Source: Vibrio plantisponsor
GTDB lineage: Bacteria > Pseudomonadota > Gammaproteobacteria > Enterobacterales > Vibrionaceae
Direction of reading: 5' to 3'
Assembly: GCF_013041605.1 (NCBI RefSeq)
Contig: NZ_JABEQC010000006.1
Coordinates: 124,001-188,000, forward strand
DNA length: 64,000 nucleotides
Shown here: positions 36,883 through 47,375 of the stretch, one piece after another
How the letters are laid out: every line of letters begins with the position of its first letter
How positions within the stretch are numbered: position 1 is the first letter of the stretch
Notes under the pieces: generated by a model
Told to the model about the DNA's origin: nothing
Database searches by the model: none
What the model saw: the letters and a program-made list of their open reading frames with translations, nothing else
Made by a program: the position numbers and the translations under genes

Positions 36883-36903
36883 TCTCGTTACACTCCATGC
36901 AGA

Positions 36904-36929
36904 ATAAAAAAGCGCACCAACTAGGTGCC
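36904..36929 (-). terminator. Terminator-like hairpin in the amtB leader
   Basis: On the minus strand GCACC-TAGTT-GGTGC is followed by GC and six T, 20-odd bases before the amtB start and inside the leader predicted from the sigma-54 promoter. The stem is short. It may be an attenuator or end a short leader RNA. Confidence 0.35.
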
Positions 36930-36983
36930 AAATGTTTTGCAATTCACAATATTGGTGAATTTATTATGTTTGTGCCCAGCATG

Positions 36984-36999
36984 AGCAAGATGTATTCCA
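36984..36999 (-). promoter_or_regulatory. Sigma-54 type promoter for amtB
   Basis: On the minus strand TGGAATACATCTTGCT has the GG and GC pairs 10 bases apart and the TTGCT of the sigma-54 consensus. Transcription would begin near 36973, giving a leader of about 90 nt. Confidence 0.6.
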
Positions 37000-37109
37000 G
37001 TTTGTAACTACAACAACAACTAAATTATTAACTATCTGATTATTAATAATATTGGTTTTAAAAACGGGAATGGCCGAATGATGAACAATCGGATTTCTGC
37101 CAATAAATA

Positions 37110-37143
37110 GCACCACATTGGTACGCGTGAACCAATTTAGTGC
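37110..37143. promoter_or_regulatory. Two NtrC-like binding sites upstream of amtB
   Basis: GCACCACATTGGTAC (37110-37124) and GAACCAATTTAGTGC (37129-37143) each differ by one base from the NtrC site GCAC-N5-TGGTGC (either strand). They lie 110-160 bp upstream of the sigma-54 promoter, the usual enhancer distance. Confidence 0.6.
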
Positions 37144-37222
37144 GCCCTGTAATTGTTCAGTACTTATACTTCCGATTAATTCCTTTTTTCATACCAATAA
37201 AAAATATTTATTAAAAATCCCT

Positions 37223-37251
37223 CTTGAAGTCGTTATCTCAGACCTTATTTA
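37223..37251 (+). promoter_or_regulatory. Sigma-32 like heat-shock promoter for groES2
   Basis: CTTGAAG (37223-37229), a 13 bp spacer and CCTTATTTA (37243-37251) resemble the sigma-32 consensus CTTGAAA / CCCCATNT. It lies about 90 bp before groES2. No CIRCE element was seen. Confidence 0.5.
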
Positions 37252-37339
37252 TTTTATCGAAACGAGTTTAGTGACTCGTGTGTAATCAATAGTTTTAATC
37301 TGTCTTTTATTTTCTGTACTAAGTAGGAGGCATCTCAAC

Positions 37340-37630
37340 ATGCATATTCGCCCTTTGAATGACAAGTTACTTGTAGAAAGGCAAGTAATGGAAAACAAAT
37401 CTGAAGGTGGAATTGTACTTACTTCCCAGTCCGCTAAAAAATCTAACCGAGGCAAAGTCATTGCTGTGGGTTTAGGAAAACGTTTAGACAATGGCGATCA
37501 TGCCGCCATGGAAGTGAAAGTTGGAGATCAAATCATATTCAATGACGGTTACGGCGTAAAAAACGAAAAAATAGACGGTAGAGAATATGTGATTCTCTCA
37601 GAGTCTGATGTGTTGGCAATTGTTGAATAA
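37340..37630 (+). CDS. groES2: Co-chaperonin GroES, second copy
   Basis: The 96-residue GroES has the N-terminal [14 protein letters not shown], the mobile loop region ([15 protein letters not shown]) and the usual length. It caps GroEL rings. It is called the second copy because the partner GroEL lacks the canonical C-terminal tail and because vibrios carry two groESL pairs. It has a strong AGGAGG site. Confidence 0.9.
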   Translation: MHIRPLNDKLLVERQVMENKSEGGIVLTSQSAKKSNRGKVIAVGLGKRLDNGDHAAMEVKVGDQIIFNDGYGVKNEKIDGREYVILSESDVLAIVE

Positions 37631-37656
37631 AGATTTGGTTGTTTTTAAGGAGTTAA

Positions 37657-39258
<1,602 letters not shown>

Positions 39259-39294
39259 CCAACAGGTTGTGATTCCAACGACTATCTAAACTTT

Positions 39295-39320
39295 AGCGGG
39301 CTCATCGTAGCCCGCTTTTT
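39295..39320 (+). terminator. Terminator after groEL2
   Basis: AGCGGGCT / AGCCCGCT with a 6-base loop is followed by TTTTT. Confidence 0.85.
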
Positions 39321-39342
39321 AGGCATATTGGAGGAGAGCTTC

Positions 39343-39558
39343 ATGAAGCAATTACCCGCTTTTTCTTTTTCCATTTCTGAGTCTTTAAGCAGAACTCCGT
39401 CTGCAGAATGGCCTGCTACTTTTCAATTTCCAAACGTAAAATTCGGGCCGGAATTTTCGGTAACAAAATCATTTCAACAAAAGCCAACCGTCGTCGTTTT
39501 GACAATAGACTTTTCTCAGGTATTGAGTAACGTTCATCGTGAGAGAGTGATTCATTGA
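39343..39558 (+). CDS. Small hypothetical protein after groEL2
   Basis: This 71-residue frame begins with a very strong ribosome site (GGAGGAG, 6 bp before ATG) directly after the groEL2 terminator. The product (MKQLPAFSFSISESLSRTP) has no membrane segment and I do not recognise it. The good site and lack of an overlapping gene make expression plausible. A weak hairpin (39566-39594) follows. Confidence 0.45.
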   Translation: MKQLPAFSFSISESLSRTPSAEWPATFQFPNVKFGPEFSVTKSFQQKPTVVVLTIDFSQVLSNVHRERVIH

Positions 39559-39633
39559 ATGAAATCAGGCGACCAATGTTATCTTGGCCGCCTGTAACAC
39601 TATATCAATGGCACTATAAGCGATTGAGATTTT

Positions 39634-40071
39634 TTATAGGTTTGGCCCTTTAGAGGGCGCATGAGGAATATTGTTTTTCAACTGCTGCATCCCTTTAACC
39701 ATTCGCACAAACCAAAGTGAAATGGCAAACAGAGCAATTAATGCTCCGACATAGGGAATTGCGCCACCTACGGTCGTTAACCATGAATGTGCGTACCAGT
39801 AACGGTTAACGCCCATGATCAGCCCGTTGGTAGTGGCGACAGTGACAATCAGTACCACAAAGAAAGTTAAAAAGAGGAAGAAGTTGCGGATCAAACCGTA
39901 GTAATGAGAGTTTGCGACTTCCCCATCCTCGTTTTTATCCAGACGATATCCGGCATAAATAATGCCGATAACGCCGGAGATTAAACAGGTAAACGGTGTT
40001 AATAGGTTAGCGATGTAAACGAACCACACTGACTTGTTATCCGAAGCTTGCATAGTATTAGCGCTTGTCAT
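39634..40071 (-). CDS. DUF4870-like membrane protein at the end of the formate dehydrogenase operon
   Basis: The 145-residue protein has about three hydrophobic segments (LLTPFTCLISGVIGIIYAGY, FFLFLTFFVVLIVTVATTNG, IPYVGALIALFAISLWFV) and resembles DUF4870-type proteins. The start at 40071 lies within the end of fdhC, so it is the last gene of the operon. The function is unknown; homology to DUF4870 is by eye and uncertain. Confidence 0.6.
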   Translation of the reverse strand: MTSANTMQASDNKSVWFVYIANLLTPFTCLISGVIGIIYAGYRLDKNEDGEVANSHYYGLIRNFFLFLTFFVVLIVTVATTNGLIMGVNRYWYAHSWLTTVGGAIPYVGALIALFAISLWFVRMVKGMQQLKNNIPHAPSKGPNL

Positions 40072-41137
40072 GCATTGGCTCCCCCATTGGTGGAGATTGA
40101 GTGTCGTTGGAAACGGCGTCCGCTTCTTCAATTTCTCCTTTGGCTTTCATTTCGTCATACCATAAATCGTGATGCTCTTTAGCCCAAGTTTCATCAACTT
40201 TACCTGTCACCATGCCTTCCAACGCACCTTCCATACCAAACAAACCAATATAGATATGGAACACGAAACCACAGATTAAAATCAATGCCGAGAACATGTG
40301 GACAAGGTTAGACATCTCCATGTCGCGACGAGTTTGACCAAAGATAGGGAAATCAAGGAACAAACCACTCACAGCAGCGAAGGCACCAAACACAATCAAC
40401 AACCAGTAAACCGCTTTTTCACCAGCATTTGAGAAGCCTGCTGATGGATGTGTACCTTTATGCTTACCGACCATTCCACCCAGTTTCATTGCCCATTGAA
40501 CATCCACTTTAGTGAACAGCGATTTACGCCACCACTTCAGCAGGATAAACACCAGCAACACAAAGAACAGAGGCCCTACATAGTTGTGATACTGTTTTGC
40601 GGCGAAAACGATAAAACCCCATAAGTCAGTTGGGATGTAAGGTTTCAAAAAATGCTTTCCGTAAACCAGCATCAAACCACTGAATGCTAAAGTTAAGAAT
40701 GTAAACGCCATAGACCAATGCAGCGCCCTATCTAGTCGCGACCAGCGATTTAACTTTCTCCCCGTTCTAGGTTTGCTCAACATGATTGGGCCAACAATCA
40801 CATACGCCAGAATAACCAAAGCAATACTTCCGAAAATCGCGACTGCACCCGCAGGAGACATCCATTTTTCTTTCAAAATAAACCACGTTTCGCCCGGTTT
40901 ACTGATCAGAACACCATGCTCAGGAGACTGAGAGGTGGTATATCCAGACACACCTTGACGAACTTGTCGCCAGTAATCAGCACCAGCAAGTTGGCTCATT
41001 TCACTCTGCGCAACATCTGCCTTGCCATTTACGGCTTTGCCACCTTCTTCTGCAAACGCAGGCGCAAAAGCCAAGCACAGCAGTGCTGCCAGTAAAGGCA
41101 GCACTCGACCAGCAGCGCGAACAATTAAATTTCGCAT
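40058..41137 (-). CDS. Formate dehydrogenase gamma subunit, cytochrome b556
   Basis: This membrane subunit carries electrons from formate oxidation to the quinone pool. The 359-residue protein has a signal peptide (ending AFAPAFAEE), a periplasmic domain with GKPGETWF-like region (ISKPGETWFILKEKW) and four membrane segments with haem-binding histidines (RALHWSMAFTF, HVF-type VHMFSALILICGFVFHIYIG). It belongs to the FdnI/FdoI type with a long N-terminal extension. Confidence 0.9.
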   Translation of the reverse strand: MRNLIVRAAGRVLPLLAALLCLAFAPAFAEEGGKAVNGKADVAQSEMSQLAGADYWRQVRQGVSGYTTSQSPEHGVLISKPGETWFILKEKWMSPAGAVAIFGSIALVILAYVIVGPIMLSKPRTGRKLNRWSRLDRALHWSMAFTFLTLAFSGLMLVYGKHFLKPYIPTDLWGFIVFAAKQYHNYVGPLFFVLLVFILLKWWRKSLFTKVDVQWAMKLGGMVGKHKGTHPSAGFSNAGEKAVYWLLIVFGAFAAVSGLFLDFPIFGQTRRDMEMSNLVHMFSALILICGFVFHIYIGLFGMEGALEGMVTGKVDETWAKEHHDLWYDEMKAKGEIEEADAVSNDTQSPPMGEPMHDKR

Positions 41138-41143
41138 AGGCTA

Positions 41144-41752
41144 CTAGCTCCTTGTTGCGTCATAAGAAAGATCTTCACCATTGGTCCAGCCAGCACCTTT
41201 TGCGCCACGTTCAACAACACGTTGACGGAAGATATCTGACACTGTCTCAGCATCCCCTGCCATAAGCGCTTTGGTTGAACACAGTGAAGCACACATTGGA
41301 AGTTTGCCTTCCGCAATACGGTTCGCACCGTATTTTTTACGCTCTTCTTCAGAACCCACTTCCGTTTCAGGACCACCCGCACAGAAAGTACATTTGTCCA
41401 TTTTTCCACGCTCACCAAATGCAGTTTGCTTAGGAAATTGTGGTGCACCAAATGGGCAAGCGAACAGACAGTAGCCACAACCGATACAAAGATCTTTATT
41501 GTGCAGAACAATACCGTCTTCCGTGTGTACGAAACAATCTGCTGGGCAAACTGCCATACACGGTGCATCGGTACAGTGCATACACGCAACCGAGATCGAG
41601 TTTTCACCCGGCTCACCATCGTTAAGTGTTACAACGCGTCGACGTTGGATTCCCCACTCTAATGCGTCGTCGTTTTCGTTTTTACATGCAGTCACACAGC
41701 CGTTGCATTCGATGCAGCGCTTGGTGTCACATAGGAATTTCATTCTAGCCAT
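41144..41752 (-). CDS. Formate dehydrogenase iron-sulphur subunit
   Basis: The 202-residue protein holds four [4Fe-4S] clusters in ferredoxin-type motifs (CIECNGCVTACK, CMHCTDAPCMAVCP, CIGCGYCLFACP, CTFC-C). It links the catalytic and the cytochrome subunit. It sits 11 bp after fdhA and 6 bp before the cytochrome gene. The membrane anchor of FdnH is missing, as usual for this shorter type. Confidence 0.92.
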   Translation of the reverse strand: MARMKFLCDTKRCIECNGCVTACKNENDDALEWGIQRRRVVTLNDGEPGENSISVACMHCTDAPCMAVCPADCFVHTEDGIVLHNKDLCIGCGYCLFACPFGAPQFPKQTAFGERGKMDKCTFCAGGPETEVGSEEERKKYGANRIAEGKLPMCASLCSTKALMAGDAETVSDIFRQRVVERGAKGAGWTNGEDLSYDATRS

Positions 41753-41763
41753 CGCGGTGCTCC

Positions 41764-44619
41764 TTACGCTTTACGGATGTTACATAGTGTGACTTTCGTT
41801 TCTTGCATCTGAGTCGTTGGATCGTAACCGTAAGTGGTTGCAATGTTCGCTGACTCGCCAACAACATATGGCTGAGTACCTTCTGGGTACCTGCCTCTTA
41901 GGTCTTCACCTTGGAACTTCCCACCGAAGTGGAACGGAATGAATGCCATTCCCGGACGTACACGACGAGTAACCATAGCTTTAACGTGAATGCGTCCTTT
42001 CTCCGCGCCTTCAACCCATACCATATCGCCATCTTTGAAGCCTAAATCGTTGGCATCTTTAGGGTTGACCTCAACAAACATCTCTTGTTGAAGCTCAGCT
42101 AGCCATGGGTTTGAACGTGTCTCATCACCGCCACCTTCATACTCAACCAAACGACCAGACGTGAGAATGATTGGATATTCTTTCGACTTATCCTGATCCT
42201 GAATAGATTTATAAAGGGTTGGCAGACGATAGATAGACTCTGCATCGTTCCAAGTCGGATAATCCGCAATCAAATCTCTGCGCGGTGTGTATAAAGGCTC
42301 ACGGTGAAGCGGCACACGGTCTGGGAACTCCCATACAATGGTACGCGCTTTGGCGTTACCAAACGGAATACAGCCATGCTTGATTGCCACACGCTGAATG
42401 CCGCCAGACAGATCGGTTTTCCAGTTTTTACCTTCCGCTTCTGCTTTCTCTTCAGGGGTAAGATCATCCCACCAACCAAGATGTTGCAGTAGCTTAGCGC
42501 TAAACTCTGGGTATCCGTCTTCGATCTCACTTCCTTTTGAGAAGCTATCTTCAGCAAGTAGGTTCTTACCTTCGAACTCGACACCGTAACGAGCACGGAA
42601 ATTGCCGCCACCTTCTGCAACAGTTTTGGACGTGTCATAAAGAATGTGAGTGCCCGGGTGTTTCATCTCAGGCGTACCCCAACATGGCCAAGGCAAGCCA
42701 TAGGTTTCACCGTTTACTGGTCCACCCTCTGCTGAAAGTGTTGTTTTGTGGAATGTGTGCCAGTTTTGTTGATGCGCTTTCAAGCGTTCCGGACTTTGTC
42801 CTGTATATCCAACCGTCCACATCCCTTTATTAAATTCACGAGTGATGTCTTCGATGACGGGTTGATTATTTTCGACTTTAATATGCTTAAACAACTGATC
42901 AGCGAAGCCAAGTTTGCTTGAAAGCAAATACATGATTTCGTGGTCTGGTTTTGAATCAAACAATGGTTCAATGACTTGGTCACGCCACTGAATAGATCGG
43001 TTAGATGCCGTCACACTGCCGTAAGTTTCAAACTGAGTGGTTGCTGGAAGCAGATAAACACCATCAGTACGGTCGTTCATCACCGCAGCGACTGTTGGAT
43101 ATGGGTCGACAATGACCATCATGTCCAATTTCTGCATCGCTTTTCTCATTTCAACGCCACGAGTTTGCGAGTTTACAGCATGGCCCCAGTAGAACATGGC
43201 GCGAATGTTGTCGTTCTGCTCGATATTAGATTTGTCTTCGAGCACGCCATCAATCCAACGCGATACAGGAATACCCATATTGTTCATTGGCTTGTGACCA
43301 CGATACTCTTTCTGGTCGAATCGATTTTTAATCCACTCGAAATCGACATCCCACACGCGAGCCCAATGTTTCCAAGAACCATCAAGTAAGCCGTAGTAAC
43401 CCGGTAGAGTATGAGAAAGTACGCCTAAGTCCGTTGCGCCTTGAACGTTATCGTGACCACGGAAGATATTTGCACCGCCGCCAGATTTACCTAGGTTTCC
43501 AAGTGCCAATTCAAGTACACAGTATGCGCGAGTGTTGTTGTTACCAGTGGTGTGCTGAGTACCACCCATACACCAGACCACACAACCGGGACGGTTTTCA
43601 GACAACAATTTCGCCGTGTGATATACGTCTTCTTCGCTCACACCTGTAACGCGCTCAACCTCTTTAGGGTTCCATTTCGCCACTTCAGCGCGAATTTCAT
43701 CCATACCGAATACACGCTGACGAATGAACTCTTTATCTTCCCACTGGTTATTAAATATGTGCCATAGCAAACCCCAGATAAATGCCACGTCAGTACCTGG
43801 GCGCAAAGCGACGAAATGATCCGCTTTTGCCGCAGTACGGGTACGTCTTGGGTCAGCGACAACAATCTTACAGTTGTTCTTCTCTTTGGCGATTAAGATA
43901 TGTTGCATCGCAACTGGGTGAGCTTCAGCAGGGTTCGAGCCAATGAACAGAATCGATTTGCTGTTATGCATATCGTTAAAAGAGTTGGTCATTGCCCCGT
44001 AGCCCCATGTGTTTGCTACACCGGCTACTGTTGTCGAGTGACAAATACGCGCTTGGTGGTCAACGTTATTGGTACCCCATAGCGAAGCCATTTTTCTGAA
44101 CAGATACGCTTGTTCGTTGCTGTGTTTCGCACTGCCAAGCCAGTAAACAGAATCAGGGCCTGACTCTTCACGAATTTTCAGAACATTGTCGCCGATTTCG
44201 TTAATGGCTTGATCCCATGAGATCTTTTTCCATTTTCCGTTTTCGAGTTTCATCGGGTATTTCAGACGACGCTCCCCATGACCGTGTTCACGAAGAGCTG
44301 CACCTTTAGCACAGTGTCCACCAGCGTTAAATGGGTGGTCAAATGCGGGTTCCTGACCTGTCCATACGCCATTTTGAACTTCAGCGTAGATACCACAACC
44401 CACAGAACAGTGAGAACAGATGGTGCGCTTCACTTCAGTTTTGGCATTGCGATCAACTTCTTCCGCTTGTGCCTTTTTGATCATTCCCGGAGCAAATAGA
44501 CTTGCACCGACAACCGCACCACCAGCAGCTAATGAGCTGTTTTTCATGAAGGCACGACGGCTAATCCCGAGCTGATTCTTTTCTTTTGTTACGTTATCAG
44601 AACGTTTAGTTAGTCTCAT
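41764..44619 (-). CDS. fdhA: Formate dehydrogenase catalytic subunit, cysteine type
   Basis: The 951-residue enzyme oxidises formate to CO2 at a molybdenum or tungsten bis-pyranopterin centre in the periplasm. It has a Tat signal (SRRAFMK, residues 20-26), a [4Fe-4S] site (C68, C71, C75, C103) and the metal ligand at C193 in ARICHST, where E. coli FdnG has selenocysteine; the codon here is TGT. The start MRLTKRSD follows GGAG at 7 bp. A small Tat-type gene lies just upstream. Tungstate genes in the region make tungsten use possible but not proven. Confidence 0.95.
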   Translation of the reverse strand: MRLTKRSDNVTKEKNQLGISRRAFMKNSSLAAGGAVVGASLFAPGMIKKAQAEEVDRNAKTEVKRTICSHCSVGCGIYAEVQNGVWTGQEPAFDHPFNAGGHCAKGAALREHGHGERRLKYPMKLENGKWKKISWDQAINEIGDNVLKIREESGPDSVYWLGSAKHSNEQAYLFRKMASLWGTNNVDHQARICHSTTVAGVANTWGYGAMTNSFNDMHNSKSILFIGSNPAEAHPVAMQHILIAKEKNNCKIVVADPRRTRTAAKADHFVALRPGTDVAFIWGLLWHIFNNQWEDKEFIRQRVFGMDEIRAEVAKWNPKEVERVTGVSEEDVYHTAKLLSENRPGCVVWCMGGTQHTTGNNNTRAYCVLELALGNLGKSGGGANIFRGHDNVQGATDLGVLSHTLPGYYGLLDGSWKHWARVWDVDFEWIKNRFDQKEYRGHKPMNNMGIPVSRWIDGVLEDKSNIEQNDNIRAMFYWGHAVNSQTRGVEMRKAMQKLDMMVIVDPYPTVAAVMNDRTDGVYLLPATTQFETYGSVTASNRSIQWRDQVIEPLFDSKPDHEIMYLLSSKLGFADQLFKHIKVENNQPVIEDITREFNKGMWTVGYTGQSPERLKAHQQNWHTFHKTTLSAEGGPVNGETYGLPWPCWGTPEMKHPGTHILYDTSKTVAEGGGNFRARYGVEFEGKNLLAEDSFSKGSEIEDGYPEFSAKLLQHLGWWDDLTPEEKAEAEGKNWKTDLSGGIQRVAIKHGCIPFGNAKARTIVWEFPDRVPLHREPLYTPRRDLIADYPTWNDAESIYRLPTLYKSIQDQDKSKEYPIILTSGRLVEYEGGGDETRSNPWLAELQQEMFVEVNPKDANDLGFKDGDMVWVEGAEKGRIHVKAMVTRRVRPGMAFIPFHFGGKFQGEDLRGRYPEGTQPYVVGESANIATTYGYDPTTQMQETKVTLCNIRKA

Positions 44620-44629
44620 CTGCGAGCTC

Positions 44630-44833
44630 CTATAGCGTGTCGTAGTAATCACGAATGTGTTGTGTCTCGTGATAACCTTCTTTTTTATTTGTAGGTACAT
44701 TCAAAGACGGTTCTTGTGCACTGACACTTTGAGAAACTGTTGCGCCTACAGCGCCAGCAACCGCGGCAGTTCCAAGTCCTTTGAGCAGGTCACGTCTGCT
44801 TTTATCGATGTCTTGTTGTTGTTTTTTCATCAT
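44630..44833 (-). CDS. Small Tat-signal protein of formate dehydrogenase operons
   Basis: The 67-residue protein has a twin-arginine signal (KSRRDLLKGLGTAAVAGAVG) and a short tail (HETQHIRDYYDTL). It matches the small Tat-type family that precedes fdhA in many bacteria (formate dehydrogenase region Tat target). Its role is not established; it may be a small subunit co-exported with FdhA. It ends 10 bp before fdhA. Confidence 0.8.
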   Translation of the reverse strand: MMKKQQQDIDKSRRDLLKGLGTAAVAGAVGATVSQSVSAQEPSLNVPTNKKEGYHETQHIRDYYDTL

Positions 44834-44893
44834 TGCTTCCTTATCTCGTCCCTATTGTTGCCAACAAGGTAAGTCTGAAAGCGCCTTATGCGC

Positions 44894-45508
44894 TTATTCA
44901 GTCAGGTTCTTTACTTCTATTTTGTGAGTATTACGTTTACTTACCTTCGCCTCGGTAAATGACACATTTTCTAACGACAAAAATGCACGCATTAACTTGG
45001 CAACTGCATGGTAATAACGGGTGTGTTGCGCTTCGGTAATTTGTACGGCAAGACGTTCATACCAAGGCGCTAAATGACGATTGAAAAATGATTGTTGAAC
45101 GGATTCTGGCTGTTCGCACAAATACGCCATGGTTTCGCAAAGAGCTGAAATATGATCTTCAGGCTCTTTCACATTTTCACTTCGCTCTAAACCTAGCTGG
45201 CTTAAATGTGTGCGAATTTCCGCTAGCGGTTTTTCCATTAGCGATCCAGTTAAATGCCAAGATGCAAAAGGTACGATTTCACCGCGACCAATACCGATGA
45301 ACAGTTCTTGGTACTCATCTTCCAGTTGCTCAACATTGGTATTCTTAGACGCATGAACGATTTCAGACCAAGCCTGAGCCATAGGCGTACCGTTGTCTTC
45401 AAACTCTAACTCAGAGAGAAAATCGAGCAGTTCTTTGCTAGGCGCTTGGCGAAATAGCGTCGCCAATAACAGATAGATATCTGAACGCATTGATTGTGCC
45501 TGTTCCAT
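44894..45508 (-). CDS. TorD/DmsD-family chaperone
   Basis: The 204-residue protein is an all-helical chaperone of the TorD family with the EYQELFIG and PFASWHLTGS signature. Such proteins bind the Tat signal and guide cofactor insertion in molybdoenzymes. Here it should serve FdhA. It follows the ferredoxin gene by 9 bp. Confidence 0.85.
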   Translation of the reverse strand: MEQAQSMRSDIYLLLATLFRQAPSKELLDFLSELEFEDNGTPMAQAWSEIVHASKNTNVEQLEDEYQELFIGIGRGEIVPFASWHLTGSLMEKPLAEIRTHLSQLGLERSENVKEPEDHISALCETMAYLCEQPESVQQSFFNRHLAPWYERLAVQITEAQHTRYYHAVAKLMRAFLSLENVSFTEAKVSKRNTHKIEVKNLTE

Positions 45509-45517
45509 TTCCTTCTC

Positions 45518-47179
45518 CTAATATCTCAGCTGTTGTTCTGGGTCGTTAGCCATAGACTCAAATACATCAATCACACGGCAGTCTTCACACATAGCAATAC
45601 GGTTCAAAGCTTCAGCAGTAGCAAAATGCGAGTGACCTTGTAACTTATTCTGCAACATAGTGATCATAGATTGAGGTGCGAATGGCTTATGGCAACGCAG
45701 ACATTTCGCTGGTTCTTCCTGATGGAGCGTGATCGCCGATTGACGAGCTGCTTTATCCCAGTTCATTTGCTTAACACTTGTTAGAGCATTTTCAGGACAA
45801 GCTTTGATACACAAGCCACATTGAACGCAGTCCTGTTCAACAAACTTAATCCCCGGAATATCACCTTCATGATGAAGCGCTCTTGTTGGACACACTGCAA
45901 CGCATCCCATACATAAAGTACAGTCTTTGGTTGAACACTCTATCGTCCCGTAAACGGAAGAGGCTTCTAATGGCTGCGCCACTTTCTCGATGTTGAATTG
46001 TTCGGCAAGTGCATCAAGCGAGGTAAATAGACGGGAACGCTTGTTCCCTTCTAATTCACCTAAACGTAATTGAAGATCGTCGGTGATTAGGTTCGGAGCG
46101 CCTTCGCGAAGTGATTCTAAATAGAGGATGTTTATTGTCTCTTTCGCTAGGCCTAACTGAGAAAGCAATGTTTGAGCGGTTGCGACTTCTTGTTCCAGAA
46201 TACGTTGAATGGTTTTCGGCATTCGGCGACTGGCAGCAAAAAGAACTTGAGTCGCTCCATTGGTTAATGCGGCAAACCAAGTATCAATACCGATGGATGG
46301 CAGTTCATCGACCGTCACTGGAATAACGTTTTCGGGTAGTGCCTTTAACGCCATCAGGTTATACGTCTCGTGTTCTGAGCTACAAATCAAAACGACCGGT
46401 TTTTCTCCGCCCGCTTGAAAGTAGTTTTTAAGCAAACGTTCGATAAACTTTTGTGTCTCTTTAGGTGTGGGTAATGCGTAATGAATAGCTTCGGTAGGAC
46501 AAGCGGTGGCACAAGTTCCGACGCCTTGGCATAGATAAGGGTTAATCTCAATTCTATGACCTGTTTTGTCTGAACCTTCGCTTGATAAAGCGCCAGCAGG
46601 ACAGGCATCCACACAACGTTCACAGCCTTTTACACCGCGTGAACTGTGCGCGCATAAATCGGTATCAAGTCGGAAATATTTTGGTTTATCAAAAGTGCCG
46701 ACCAAATTTGGGATTTGCTCAAGTGCGTCAGCCAGTTTTGGATAGCCTCGCCCTACAGGGAAATACCCCGGAACAGGAACTTCTTCCGTCATGACGCCAT
46801 TCAGAGACATATCAAGGATGATATCGAACGAATCTTTTCCTATAGCGACTTTTGAAAGACTTGTTGTGACACCATGGTTTTGTACCAGCACATCAAAACT
46901 GCCGAGGTATCCACTAATTTGAACGCTATCTGCAAAATAGATATTGGCTTCTTTGCCCTTTTCTCCATCAATGGAGAGCAAAGAGACAGATTGAACTTGA
47001 GGTAATTGTTCTGCGATACGCTCAATCAGACTGGTAGGCCCAATAATCAGAGTATCGCCAGAGGACTCATAACTCACCGTGGGAGGAATGAGGTTAGATA
47101 ATTCGACGGTATTTTCAATGGCAGAGTACCGCGCGATTCCATTTTGCGAAGTCGATTGTTGTAAGTATTGTTTTAGCAT
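45518..47179 (-). CDS. Multi-cluster 4Fe-4S ferredoxin-type protein of the fdh cluster
   Basis: The 553-residue protein carries several ferredoxin motifs (CERCVDACPAGA, CQGVGTCATACPTEA, CTLCMGCVAVCPTRA, CVQCGLCIKACPENA) plus two CxxC pairs near the C-terminus (CLRCHK, CEDCRV). It heads the transcript that leads on through the TorD-type chaperone to fdhA and may hand electrons to or from the formate dehydrogenase or aid its maturation. The start MLKQYLQ follows GGAAG. A sigma-54 promoter and palindrome lie upstream. Confidence 0.82.
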   Translation of the reverse strand: MLKQYLQQSTSQNGIARYSAIENTVELSNLIPPTVSYESSGDTLIIGPTSLIERIAEQLPQVQSVSLLSIDGEKGKEANIYFADSVQISGYLGSFDVLVQNHGVTTSLSKVAIGKDSFDIILDMSLNGVMTEEVPVPGYFPVGRGYPKLADALEQIPNLVGTFDKPKYFRLDTDLCAHSSRGVKGCERCVDACPAGALSSEGSDKTGHRIEINPYLCQGVGTCATACPTEAIHYALPTPKETQKFIERLLKNYFQAGGEKPVVLICSSEHETYNLMALKALPENVIPVTVDELPSIGIDTWFAALTNGATQVLFAASRRMPKTIQRILEQEVATAQTLLSQLGLAKETINILYLESLREGAPNLITDDLQLRLGELEGNKRSRLFTSLDALAEQFNIEKVAQPLEASSVYGTIECSTKDCTLCMGCVAVCPTRALHHEGDIPGIKFVEQDCVQCGLCIKACPENALTSVKQMNWDKAARQSAITLHQEEPAKCLRCHKPFAPQSMITMLQNKLQGHSHFATAEALNRIAMCEDCRVIDVFESMANDPEQQLRY

Positions 47180-47234
47180 TTGCTCGCTTCCAGTGTTTAT
47201 CCACACACTTTTTATCTGGATATGAACCTACATT

Positions 47235-47250
47235 AGCAAATAGCGTTCCA
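47235..47250 (-). promoter_or_regulatory. Sigma-54 type promoter of the ferredoxin-fdh operon
   Basis: On the minus strand TGGAACGCTATTTGCT differs by one base from TGGCACG-N4-TTGCT and has GG and GC exactly 10 bases apart. Transcription would start near 47224, 45 nt before the gene. Confidence 0.75.
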
Positions 47251-47320
47251 AGAAAACTTTTCAATATTTACAACAAGATACAAGGATAACACTAAGCTAA
47301 TTAAGGGCATTATTATCTTG

Positions 47321-47337
47321 TGGGACAATTTGTCCCA
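47321..47337. promoter_or_regulatory. Perfect palindrome, probable enhancer for the fdh sigma-54 promoter
   Basis: TGGGACAATTTGTCCCA is a perfect 17 bp palindrome, centred about 81 bp upstream of the -24 element. A closely related site lies before tupA at 56530-56544. It is the probable binding site of the NtrC-type regulator encoded at 55007-56461. Confidence 0.7.
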
Positions 47338-47375
47338 ACTGCTAACTTACCGTTTAGTCAAAATGTACCTATGAT

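Noticed and set aside
41125..41619. Open frame of 164 codons on the same strand as the iron-sulphur subunit gene
   Set aside because: It is a shifted-frame shadow of the ferredoxin-type gene, with no recognisable domain and no ribosome site.
41764..44619. Selenocysteine formate dehydrogenase
   Set aside because: The ligand codon is TGT (C193), not TGA, and no SECIS-like element is needed.
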